Assembly: GCF_006438875.1 (NCBI RefSeq)
Contig: NZ_RCZH01000013.1
Location: forward strand, 62,001 to 126,000
Direction: 5' to 3'
DNA: 64,000 nucleotides
Origin: Flavobacterium pectinovorum
Lineage (GTDB): Bacteria; Bacteroidota; Bacteroidia; Flavobacteriales; Flavobacteriaceae
The notes beneath the pieces were generated by a model. That model searched no databases and was not told the origin of the DNA. It saw only the letters and a list, made by a program, of their open reading frames with translations. Positions 1-5,883 of this stretch are shown one piece after another; position 1 is the stretch's first letter, and each line of letters starts with the position of its first letter. The position numbers and the translations under genes were made by a program.

Positions 1-96
1 TTCAATATCTTTTACAAGATAACCCTGCTCATAATCCAAAATAACTTCCTTTACCTTAACAGCATAAGTATCATCTATGTATTGTATAAAATTCAT
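1..96 (-). CDS. Hypothetical phage protein, 3' part beyond the window
   Basis: An ATG at 96 opens a frame with no stop to base 1 (at least 32 residues, beginning MNFIQYIDDTYAVKV). It starts 14 bp after the stop of the 192-residue gene, the same tight spacing as the rest of this operon, so it is probably the next phage gene. No family is recognised from the fragment. Confidence 0.5.
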   Translation of the reverse strand, partial: MNFIQYIDDTYAVKVKEVILDYEQGYLVKDIE

Positions 97-110
97 ATTG
101 CTTTATTTTT

Positions 111-689
111 TTAAATCCACGTTTTATTATATTTTTTATATGTTGCTCGAACCTTAGCTAAATCAGAATCGGAGAGATACTTTAATAGATCATATTTGAG
201 ATTTCTAGATCTAGTACAAACCTTGAAATATAAATCTTCCACAACTGGAAAAGTGCCTGGCACTGTTTTAAGTAATCTAACAGCTTTGGCTTCATCTTCA
301 AACCATGCACTGACATTATATATATCAGTATCTAATAAAAAATGATTGTCTTCAACATTAGTACCTAAAGCAATAGCAATTCCCTGAGCAACTGTACCAC
401 ATCTTTGCATGTCCTTATCACTCAAATTTGGGTACTTCTTTTGAACAGTAGTTATTTTCTTCTTTATGGTAACAGGGTCAGAAGTTCCATTTTCAGCATT
501 ATTAACAACAATATCTGTATTGATCTTATTTTTTTGATTTAAAGCTAGAACAGTTCTTATATAGCGTACTAATGGAGGAACTCCAAAAATCAGTACTACT
601 ATATATATCCAGTATTTGGAAAAGAAAAGAAGTGCAGAATCTAAGACTGCACCTCTTTTTGTATTTCTACTATTTCTTTGAACAGTCAT
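111..689 (-). CDS. Phage membrane protein, 192 aa, unknown function
   Basis: The frame encodes 192 residues with a basic N-terminus, one strong hydrophobic segment at about residues 22-44 (SKYWIYIVVLIFGVPPLV) and a soluble C-terminal part of about 140 residues rich in Lys and Asp. The layout suggests a virion or host membrane protein with its C-terminal domain on one side. It follows a 34-residue TM peptide by only 4 bp and is probably co-transcribed with it. No family was recognised; a minor structural or membrane-associated virion protein is the likeliest role given the neighbours. Confidence 0.7.
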   Translation of the reverse strand: MTVQRNSRNTKRGAVLDSALLFFSKYWIYIVVLIFGVPPLVRYIRTVLALNQKNKINTDIVVNNAENGTSDPVTIKKKITTVQKKYPNLSDKDMQRCGTVAQGIAIALGTNVEDNHFLLDTDIYNVSAWFEDEAKAVRLLKTVPGTFPVVEDLYFKVCTRSRNLKYDLLKYLSDSDLAKVRATYKKYNKTWI

Positions 690-693
690 GAAA

Positions 694-798
694 CTATTTT
701 TTAAATTTTTTGTACAAGAAATAAGCTACTACTATAGCACCACTAACAATAACAGTTGTTTTGTTGTTATTATAAAAAGTTTTGATTTTTTCTAACAT
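694..798 (-). CDS. Phage single-TM peptide, 34 aa
   Basis: The ATG at 798 opens a 34-codon frame ending TAG at 694: a short basic/polar start (MLEKIKTFYNNNKTT), a hydrophobic stretch (VIVSGAIVVAYFL) and a Lys-rich end (YKKFKK). The stop is 4 bp before the next gene's ATG. A TM peptide of this size with basic flanks is typical of internal-membrane phages and of filamentous coat proteins. There is no homology evidence, so function is inferred only from context. Confidence 0.55.
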   Translation of the reverse strand: MLEKIKTFYNNNKTTVIVSGAIVVAYFLYKKFKK

Positions 799-848
799 TG
801 TATTTTTTATTTGAATTAATAATTTTGTTTAACGCTTGTATCGTTTGT

Positions 849-1394
849 TTAGACTGTAACGGTGTAAACAGTATAAAAAAAAAGCACCACAGGAATAATT
901 AAAGAACTCAGCTTAAATTTATTCTTAGCAGACACTACGACATTTTTTAGATTAAAATCTCCAATCATATCAATAGCGTCCTGTATATGTGAGTTTAAAA
1001 CTAAACCCGCATCAGTACCGTTTTCATATTTAATAATTGCCCTCGCAAGAGTTACCAAGAACAAAGAATCAACATTTTTAATTTGTTCATCAGGGGCAAG
1101 ACTTAAAGCCTTACAAACTGATTGAATGTATAATTCTGTATTGTTTTCGGATTTTGGAGCATACTCAGAAATTAACTTTCTGATAGTATTTTTTCCCTTG
1201 TCAATGTCATGTATTAAATCTCGAAGCATAGCACGAATACCAAATTTAATATCGGTAAACTGCTCAAAACGACCATCAGTATTGAGTTTTTTAGAAATCT
1301 TACCTTTCCAAGTTTCATTTGTAATTATAAGATTGCCCGGATTATTATTTCTAATTCCTCTACTCAAATCCTTTCTACCTAAAAAACTACTCAT
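849..1394 (-). CDS. Virion-associated muralytic protein (RGIRNNNPGN family), membrane-anchored
   Basis: The 181-residue product has the motif RGIRNNNPGN at residues 12-21, followed by W29 and a downstream conserved-looking pattern (FxxFTDIKFGIRAMLRDL). This matches a family often annotated as phage 'structural protein P5' or lytic transglycosylase, which opens peptidoglycan during entry or exit. A hydrophobic segment at about residues 161-178 near the C-terminus suggests attachment to a virion or host membrane. I chose the ATG at 1394 because it overlaps the previous gene's stop, as elsewhere in this operon; a TTG at 1400 would add two residues. The enzymatic class (transglycosylase or muramidase) is not settled by sequence alone. 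Confidence 0.7.
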   Translation of the reverse strand: MSSFLGRKDLSRGIRNNNPGNLIITNETWKGKISKKLNTDGRFEQFTDIKFGIRAMLRDLIHDIDKGKNTIRKLISEYAPKSENNTELYIQSVCKALSLAPDEQIKNVDSLFLVTLARAIIKYENGTDAGLVLNSHIQDAIDMIGDFNLKNVVVSAKNKFKLSSLIIPVVLFFYTVYTVTV

Positions 1395-1554
1395 TTTCAA
1401 CTTCTTTTATAGGTTCCGGCTTTACAGAATCTGAAAAATCAATTTTCTTAAGTTCGTCATGAACTAATTCAAGACCTTTTACAATGGCTAGAACTACAGC
1501 ACCATATTTGGCAATTAGTCCTATAATCGAAATAACTCCTTTTAACTTATTCAT
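1387..1554 (-). CDS. Phage small membrane protein, 55 aa
   Basis: The frame from ATG 1554 to TAG 1387 gives MNKLKGVISIIGLIAKYG followed by a hydrophobic AVVLAIV stretch, then an acidic/Lys-rich tail. Its start overlaps the end of the 36-residue gene and its end overlaps the start of the muralytic gene by 8 bp. This is the translational-coupling pattern expected of real genes in a compact phage operon. The hydrophobic N-terminal half suggests membrane association; it could assist the adjacent muralytic protein (holin- or spanin-like), but nothing specific is recognised. Confidence 0.55.
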   Translation of the reverse strand: MNKLKGVISIIGLIAKYGAVVLAIVKGLELVHDELKKIDFSDSVKPEPIKEVENE

Positions 1555-1657
1555 CAGTTTTTTGTTTTAATTGTTTCTTTTTTTCTAAATACTCTTTTAG
1601 TAAATCAACTCCTTCATGAAGAATCAGAGGAAGGAATTTTAATAAGAACCTAAACAT
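1547..1657 (-). CDS. Phage small protein, 36 aa
   Basis: An ATG at 1657 overlaps the stop (TAATG) of the Asn-rich gene and opens 36 codons: a hydrophobic start (MFRFLLKFLPLILHEGV) followed by a Lys-rich helix-like end (DLLKEYLEKKKQLKQK). Its stop overlaps the next ATG (ATGAATAA). Coupled start/stop overlaps at both ends support translation. It could be an amphipathic or peripheral membrane peptide; no family is recognised. Confidence 0.5.
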   Translation of the reverse strand: MFRFLLKFLPLILHEGVDLLKEYLEKKKQLKQKTDE

Positions 1658-2058
1658 TAGTTAGAGCGTACAAAAGTTCCCGCATAACCTCCGTTTTTTG
1701 CTTTTGGATTCATAACAAATGCCATTGCATCTATTACAACTTTTCCCGTTGAAGCTTGCATAGTTCCCCAATGAAATTCCTGAGAACCATTTTTAGTATT
1801 AGTAAAAGTTACAGCTATAGAGCCTAACCAACCTTTTTCACTAAGTTTCGATTTTGAAGTAGTTACTGCTTTAATAGAAATTAATTCCTTATTAGACAAT
1901 CTCCACCCAGTAGTTAAATACTGCTCAACACCTGCATTTGGTCCTGTTTTAGGATAGTATTTAGTGGTTTTAGCGCCTGAGTGCTTAACCTTTTGTTGAT
2001 TTTGATTATTGTTATAACCCTTGTTATTAGAGTTATTACCTTTGTTATTATATGCCAT
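1657..2058 (-). CDS. Phage protein with Asn-rich N-terminus, 133 aa
   Basis: Residues 1-25 are a low-complexity Asn/Lys/Gln segment (AYNNKGNNSNNKGYNNNQ), and the remainder is a compact beta-rich domain (TTGWRLSNKELISIKAV, GSIAVTFTNTK, FVMNPKAKNGGY). There is no signal peptide or TM. The basic, disordered N-terminus with a small globular domain could suit a genome-binding or minor capsid (vertex or spike) protein; that is inference. It lies between the TM protein and the tiny coupled genes of the structural block. Confidence 0.6.
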   Translation of the reverse strand: MAYNNKGNNSNNKGYNNNQNQQKVKHSGAKTTKYYPKTGPNAGVEQYLTTGWRLSNKELISIKAVTTSKSKLSEKGWLGSIAVTFTNTKNGSQEFHWGTMQASTGKVVIDAMAFVMNPKAKNGGYAGTFVRSN

Positions 2059-2169
2059 TACTTTATAATGTGTTTAATTAATAATATGAACTCCGCCATT
2101 TTTTTGAGAATTATTACCACCGAATCTATAAGAAATACATATAAATAAATCCGATGGTAATTTTTCGGT

Positions 2170-2601
2170 TTATCGCCTTGCACGACTTCTAGCAGTTCCT
2201 TTTTTATGACCGAAAACCCTCCATAGAATAAAGGCTAACAAAGCCAAAGCACCAACAGTAATCCAAGTCTTATACTTTTCATATAAAGATTGCATACCAA
2301 TTTTTGCTAAGAAAGAAGTAGCATCCTGAGCAGTATCTGTTTTAGCGATTTTTGAAGTTAAATTTTGAGAAAATTTAGCACCCTGAGCATCTGCTATGTC
2401 TAAAATAGTTTGTGGAATAACTACAGGAGTAGGTGACACAACTTGATTAATAACGGGAGCCTCTTTAGTAGGTTTCTCAGTAGTCGCAATTCTCACGGCA
2501 TCTTTAGCAACTGCACCAAAATTACCACTTACTGTATTGATCACGTTTTTAAGAGAAACAACCCTTTTAATTTTTTGTCCGATTTTTTTAAATAGTCCCA
2601 T
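2170..2601 (-). CDS. Phage single-TM protein with basic tail, 143 aa
   Basis: The product starts with an amphipathic basic helix (MGLFKKIGQKIKRVVSLK), has a Pro/Val linker at about 45-65, and has one TM helix near residues 112-130 (TWITVGALALLAFILWRVF). It ends with a strongly basic tail (GHKKGTARSRARR). The basic tail beside a TM suggests an inner-membrane virion protein touching nucleic acid. It begins 3 bp after the capsid candidate's stop and is clearly in the same operon. No named family is recognised. Confidence 0.65.
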   Translation of the reverse strand: MGLFKKIGQKIKRVVSLKNVINTVSGNFGAVAKDAVRIATTEKPTKEAPVINQVVSPTPVVIPQTILDIADAQGAKFSQNLTSKIAKTDTAQDATSFLAKIGMQSLYEKYKTWITVGALALLAFILWRVFGHKKGTARSRARR

Positions 2602-2604
2602 CTT

Positions 2605-3324
2605 TTACACGTGTTTAGTTGTTCTTACTACAAAATTTACAATTGCACCTTGCGACTTGTTTATTTCTAAACCAGTAACATGAACTAAAGGCAATGAAAC
2701 TCTATTATCTAACCCTTGAATAACTACACCTGCAGAAGTGATATATTGGATTGGGTCAATATCACGACTTAAAGTTTGAAGTTCGAAAGGCAGATATTTA
2801 ACAACCTGACCGTTATCATATTGATATGATAAATCGCTTACGCTTTCATCAACCGTCATAATAGCCAAATCAAACCCTGCTACGTCAATTTTTTTATTGA
2901 CCTCCTCAGAAGCAACAGATTTTTGCTCTAAGAAATACAAAACACTTGTAGTCAAAGGTTCTTCAACTCCGTACAAATCATAGCGTTTTGCAGACTTCAA
3001 ATCTTCAAGTAAGATTTTAATGCTTTCTTTTTCGTCCAAGTAAATACCGCCATCTACAGCCAATTCACATAATGCGATTGTAGCATTATTAGCATCAGAT
3101 TGAGTATTTTCAGTTCCGTATGTACTAGCCAAAATAAAGTCCTTCAAAAGAATTTTATTAGCAAGAATAACATTCGAACCATTACCACGCTCGATATAGA
3201 TACTAATCTTCTCGTTCGTTAAAGCTGATAGTTCTAAATCAGTAGCTACAATCAAAGAACCAATAGATTTAGTTACCGTTAATTCTGGAGATTTTAAAAC
3301 ACCAGTTAAAGTTGTAATTTTCAT
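2605..3324 (-). CDS. Candidate major capsid protein, 239 aa
   Basis: This is the largest non-Rep gene in the visible phage and the first gene after the TAGGGA array and a promoter-like region. The 239-residue protein has no TM or signal, alternates short beta-type segments (GSLIVATDLEL, KISIYIERGNGSNVI, AIVNFVVRTTKHV) and lacks catalytic motifs. Position, size and predicted beta content are what one expects of a jelly-roll capsid protein. I cannot show homology to the FLiP or Obscuriviridae capsid proteins, so the assignment is inference; a spike or another abundant virion protein remains possible. Confidence 0.4.
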   Translation of the reverse strand: MKITTLTGVLKSPELTVTKSIGSLIVATDLELSALTNEKISIYIERGNGSNVILANKILLKDFILASTYGTENTQSDANNATIALCELAVDGGIYLDEKESIKILLEDLKSAKRYDLYGVEEPLTTSVLYFLEQKSVASEEVNKKIDVAGFDLAIMTVDESVSDLSYQYDNGQVVKYLPFELQTLSRDIDPIQYITSAGVVIQGLDNRVSLPLVHVTGLEINKSQGAIVNFVVRTTKHV

Positions 3325-3387
3325 TTGTATAATTTTTAAATTATTAATTTTTGCTCTACAAAGGTTATTACAACTCTAAACCGACGC

Positions 3388-3433
3388 TCCCTAAAATTCC
3401 CTATAACTCCCTATTTTTCCCTAATTTTCCCTA
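3388..3433. repeat. Five TCCCTA/TAGGGA boxes at exact 10-bp spacing
   Basis: On the plus strand TCCCTA starts at 3388, 3398, 3408, 3418 and 3428, all five identical with A/T-rich 4-bp spacers. Read in phage orientation this is TAGGGA repeated once per helical turn. It lies between the 55-residue gene and the capsid candidate. The last box contains that small gene's stop codon, and a TAnnnTTTG promoter-like element follows at 3367-3359 (minus). It could be an iteron array, an operator or activator array for the late genes, or a packaging signal. Confidence 0.85.
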
Positions 3434-3598
3434 TAATATGCCGTATTTAATCAGGTCTTGAACGGTTAAATAGTTCCTTTTTAAAGCTAGAGAATCAATA
3501 ATTGTTTGATATTCTTTACAAGCCGTTTTATAGCTTAATTCAAGAATATGCATTAACTGGGTCTTAGTTACTTTTTGGCTTGTATTTTGTGTTTTCAT
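3431..3598 (-). CDS. Phage small protein after rep, 55 aa
   Basis: ATG at 3598 starts 3 bp after the Rep stop (3602) and runs 55 codons to TAG at 3431. The product is charged and helical (KTACKEYQTIIDSLALKRN) with a C-terminal segment YLTVQDLIKYGIL. That segment is reminiscent of the first helices of excisionase/MerR-type winged-helix proteins, where 'LTVxDLxKxxG' is common. It is too short for a full domain. As the gene between rep and the TAGGGA array it could be a small DNA-binding regulator; this is speculative. Confidence 0.5.
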   Translation of the reverse strand: MKTQNTSQKVTKTQLMHILELSYKTACKEYQTIIDSLALKRNYLTVQDLIKYGIL

Positions 3599-3601
3599 GG
3601 C

Positions 3602-4795
3602 TTATAAAAATAAAATTTGATGTTCGTGGAATAATTCAAAATCAAAATCATTAACTATTTTTTCCTTTGTTCTAAATTCATGCAGATAGAAATGCAACTT
3701 GTTTTGAAACCATACTAAAAGTTGATTTTCCGTAGTCATGTCTAAATCTTCAAGTAAAAGATTTAATGCAACTATATAAGATATATCCTGATTGTTTGAG
3801 TAATATTCTCTAAACAGAGATTTTGCAAGACGTTTTTTAATTGTTGTAGACGACAAAACAACTTTCTTTAAGCGTTTGATTATAGGATTGAATTTTGATA
3901 TTTGAGATTGTAAATAATCAAAATCAAATAGAGTAATAAGCTTTTCTTTATTAACTTGACTTTTGCCAGTATTCTCACGAAGCTCAAAAAAACCTTTATT
4001 TGCAATTTTCAATAATTCATAAAGATTTGCTTTATCAAAAACACCCCAAGTCATTGCCTGACTGATATTTATATCAGCTTTCGAATGTTCATTTAAACCT
4101 CTGAAAAACGCAGAATTTAACTGATACTCAAAACGCCATACATTATCATTTTTTAAACCGTTATTTTGGTAATACTCATTTATATATGGTTTTTCGGTTA
4201 ACTGTAAAGACAGCGTTTTGTTATAACATCGTATTATTTTATCAGATGTTCTTTTCCCAATTTGAAAACCATTAAGTATTGATTTGCCTTTGTAGGTTTC
4301 AAAATAGCTTTGCAAATTTTTAGGACGCCCCGAAATAAGATAGTTACCTGAAACAACATTACCGTATAAATTACGATAAGAATTGTTGACATCAGACTTA
4401 TCAAGGCATATATCCAGTCTATTAATCGACTTAAAAAAATAGTTCGTTTCATCGCAAAAAGCGTTTATAATACCTCTTAAGGCATCGTTAGATAAAGTGT
4501 AAAATAGATTGTTTTCGAATTGTAGTTGTGCAAAATCTTCACTCATAATTGCAGAACGAGGTTTTGCTGTGTAAATCCCGATTTTCAAATTTTCAAAATA
4601 TAGATCGGCTCTAATCTCAAATATTTTAGTACCGTATTCGTATGGTTTCAAACGAAATTTCGAATTCTCGGGAAATTCTCCGTAAGGCTGACCCTCGAGA
4701 TTAATAATTAAATAGTCAATATTTATAAGAGTAGTTTTTAAATTGTTTCTTTTAATTTTATTTTGGGCTTGATGCCTTTCTTTGTATGAAATCAT
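3602..4795 (-). CDS. Rolling-circle replication initiator (Rep_trans type)
   Basis: The 397-residue protein carries the motif set of Rep_trans (pfam02486) initiators. These are INRLDICLDK at about residues 124-133, the IG-x-R-x-S pattern leading to IIRCYNK at about 179-193, and WRFEYQL at about 220-226. Proteins of this type nick the double-strand origin through a tyrosine and start rolling-circle replication of ssDNA phages and pT181-like plasmids; which tyrosine attacks here is not determined. Two small genes precede it and one follows, all co-oriented. The hairpin at 4823-4846, just upstream of its ATG, is the best candidate origin or autoregulatory site seen. Confidence 0.8.
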   Translation of the reverse strand: MISYKERHQAQNKIKRNNLKTTLINIDYLIINLEGQPYGEFPENSKFRLKPYEYGTKIFEIRADLYFENLKIGIYTAKPRSAIMSEDFAQLQFENNLFYTLSNDALRGIINAFCDETNYFFKSINRLDICLDKSDVNNSYRNLYGNVVSGNYLISGRPKNLQSYFETYKGKSILNGFQIGKRTSDKIIRCYNKTLSLQLTEKPYINEYYQNNGLKNDNVWRFEYQLNSAFFRGLNEHSKADINISQAMTWGVFDKANLYELLKIANKGFFELRENTGKSQVNKEKLITLFDFDYLQSQISKFNPIIKRLKKVVLSSTTIKKRLAKSLFREYYSNNQDISYIVALNLLLEDLDMTTENQLLVWFQNKLHFYLHEFRTKEKIVNDFDFELFHEHQILFL

Positions 4796-4822
4796 AGTTT
4801 TTTAGTAGGTTTGAGTGAGTTA

Positions 4823-4846
4823 GTTGCCGTTATACCCTACGGCAAC
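4823..4846. promoter_or_regulatory. Hairpin upstream of rep: candidate origin or operator
   Basis: GTTGCCGT (4823-4830) and ACGGCAAC (4839-4846) form a perfect 8-bp stem with the loop TATACCCT; in phage orientation the loop reads AGGGTATA. It lies 28 bp upstream of the rep ATG in a non-coding gap of about 66 bp. Rep_trans initiators are known to nick in or beside a hairpin loop. The loop also contains TAGGG (with the stem base), echoing the TAGGGA boxes. No T-run follows in the transcription direction, so a terminator is unlikely. Confidence 0.5.
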
Positions 4847-4861
4847 GATTTAAAAAAAATG

Positions 4862-4945
4862 CTAGAATGATAAATTATCATTATCGTCATCACTTATAAG
4901 TAGTATTACTAATAAATGAAAGATTGATATTACAAAAAGTATCAT
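4862..4945 (-). CDS. Possible phage single-TM peptide, 27 aa
   Basis: ATG at 4945 lies 2 bp after the stop of the 108-residue gene and opens 27 codons: a purely hydrophobic helix (MILFVISIFHLLVILLI) followed by an acidic tail (SDDDNDNLSF). Its spacing matches the operon and its composition suits a TM micropeptide. Chance ORFs of this length are common in AT-rich DNA, so support is moderate. Confidence 0.35.
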   Translation of the reverse strand: MILFVISIFHLLVILLISDDDNDNLSF

Positions 4946-4947
4946 AG

Positions 4948-5274
4948 CTATAGAGTAGGGGTTTCAAACATTGAAAAATGATATTTCGGTAAATCAGCAA
5001 CAGTAAATTCTTTTTTCGAAACAGCTTCAGTTATTTTCTTTTCGATTTCAAAAAATTTGCTTCTATAATTAGAAATTTGAGAATTAAAAAAAACATTTAT
5101 CTGCTGACCAATTTTCGTAATTTCTCTAATGGTAAAATCATGCTGATATTTAAGACCAATCAAATCGACAGTTTCTACAGGATTTTTTGAATACTCGTTT
5201 AAATCATGATTTAAACCAGCTAATTCCAAGATTAAATTTTCTCGTTTTTGAATTAAAATTTGAATTGTTGACAT
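4948..5274 (-). CDS. Phage early hypothetical protein, 108 aa, coiled coil
   Basis: The product is mostly helical and charged (RENLILELAGLNHDLNEYSK, FFEIEKKITEAVSKKEFTV) and looks like a two-helix coiled coil. It lacks TM or signal features. It starts 3 bp after the preceding gene's stop, in the block leading to rep. Small helical proteins next to Rep in ssDNA phages are often replication accessory or regulatory factors; no specific family is recognised. Confidence 0.55.
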   Translation of the reverse strand: MSTIQILIQKRENLILELAGLNHDLNEYSKNPVETVDLIGLKYQHDFTIREITKIGQQINVFFNSQISNYRSKFFEIEKKITEAVSKKEFTVADLPKYHFSMFETPTL

Positions 5275-5277
5275 ATT

Positions 5278-5586
5278 TTAAGGAATTAAAAGATTGTGTT
5301 TAAGAAGTTTTGAAATCAATGTTTTCTGAGAATTGCAGTAAAAAATAAATTCGTGAACGCAAAAAGATTGAGTAACTATAAAACAATCCGTACAAACTCG
5401 AATTGTAATTCCTATATTTGATCCACGGATTCTTAGAAATAATGTTTTGAATTTTAAATGAGAAGTTTGGCAGAACGGACGCATTTTTTTTAAGAATGTT
5501 TTTGCGCTAAAATTTGTGTGACGCATTTTATTTAATTCTACAAGTAACAGAGTGTAATTCTCTAAAGAAGATCGTTTTAAGGCCAT
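5278..5586 (-). CDS. Phage first-gene hypothetical protein, 102 aa
   Basis: This is the phage gene nearest the right boundary, with ATG at 5586 about 30 bp inside the dif-like site. The 102 residues are basic and contain several Cys and His (RPFCQTSHLKFK, RVCTDCFIVTQSFCVHEFIFYC). A small metal-binding fold is conceivable, although the spacing matches no zinc finger I know. It is coupled to the following gene by a 3-bp gap. A DNA-binding or early regulatory role is only a guess. Confidence 0.45.
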   Translation of the reverse strand: MALKRSSLENYTLLLVELNKMRHTNFSAKTFLKKMRPFCQTSHLKFKTLFLRIRGSNIGITIRVCTDCFIVTQSFCVHEFIFYCNSQKTLISKLLKHNLLIP

Positions 5587-5615
5587 GTGGTAATTGTTAA
5601 TTAGTTATACCACAA

Positions 5616-5652
<37 letters not shown>

Positions 5653-5824
5653 CAGAATCTTCTCTTGTTCAAAGCATTGTTATATTCGTTCAACAAACCT
5701 ATCATCTATGTAATATTGATTAGCAATTCTAATTTTGAAACCATTTAAAAGAATTTTAGGCTTCTCAATTCAATAATTTTTAGCATTTCTCTAAAATATT
5801 TATATTCTCGTAAAGATGCTTTCG

Positions 5825-5857
5825 TTGTAAGAGTTTATTTTATTATTTTTACATTCG
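5825..5857 (+). promoter_or_regulatory. Candidate promoter of the cNMP/CBS/DUF294 gene
   Basis: TTG at 5825-5827 and TACATTCG at 5850-5857 (one mismatch to the Bacteroidota -7 box TAnnTTTG) are separated by 22 bp. The predicted start site would be about 22 nt before the ATG at 5884. It lies on the host side of the dif-like site, so the prophage probably did not remove it. Confidence 0.45.
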
Positions 5858-5883
5858 ATACTTTAAAAAAATTATCAAAATAT

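Noticed and set aside
1395..1400. Upstream TTG start adding two residues to the muralytic protein
   Set aside because: ATG at 1394 overlaps the previous stop, as other genes in this operon do, and needs no rare start codon.
1126..1434. Open frame of about 102 codons on the plus strand
   Set aside because: It lies antisense to the muralytic gene and the coupled 55-codon gene, whose motif and start/stop overlaps support the minus strand.
3388..3433. Periodic TAGGGA boxes as a CRISPR array
   Set aside because: Repeat units are 6 bp with 4-bp spacers; no CRISPR-length repeats, spacers or cas genes are present.
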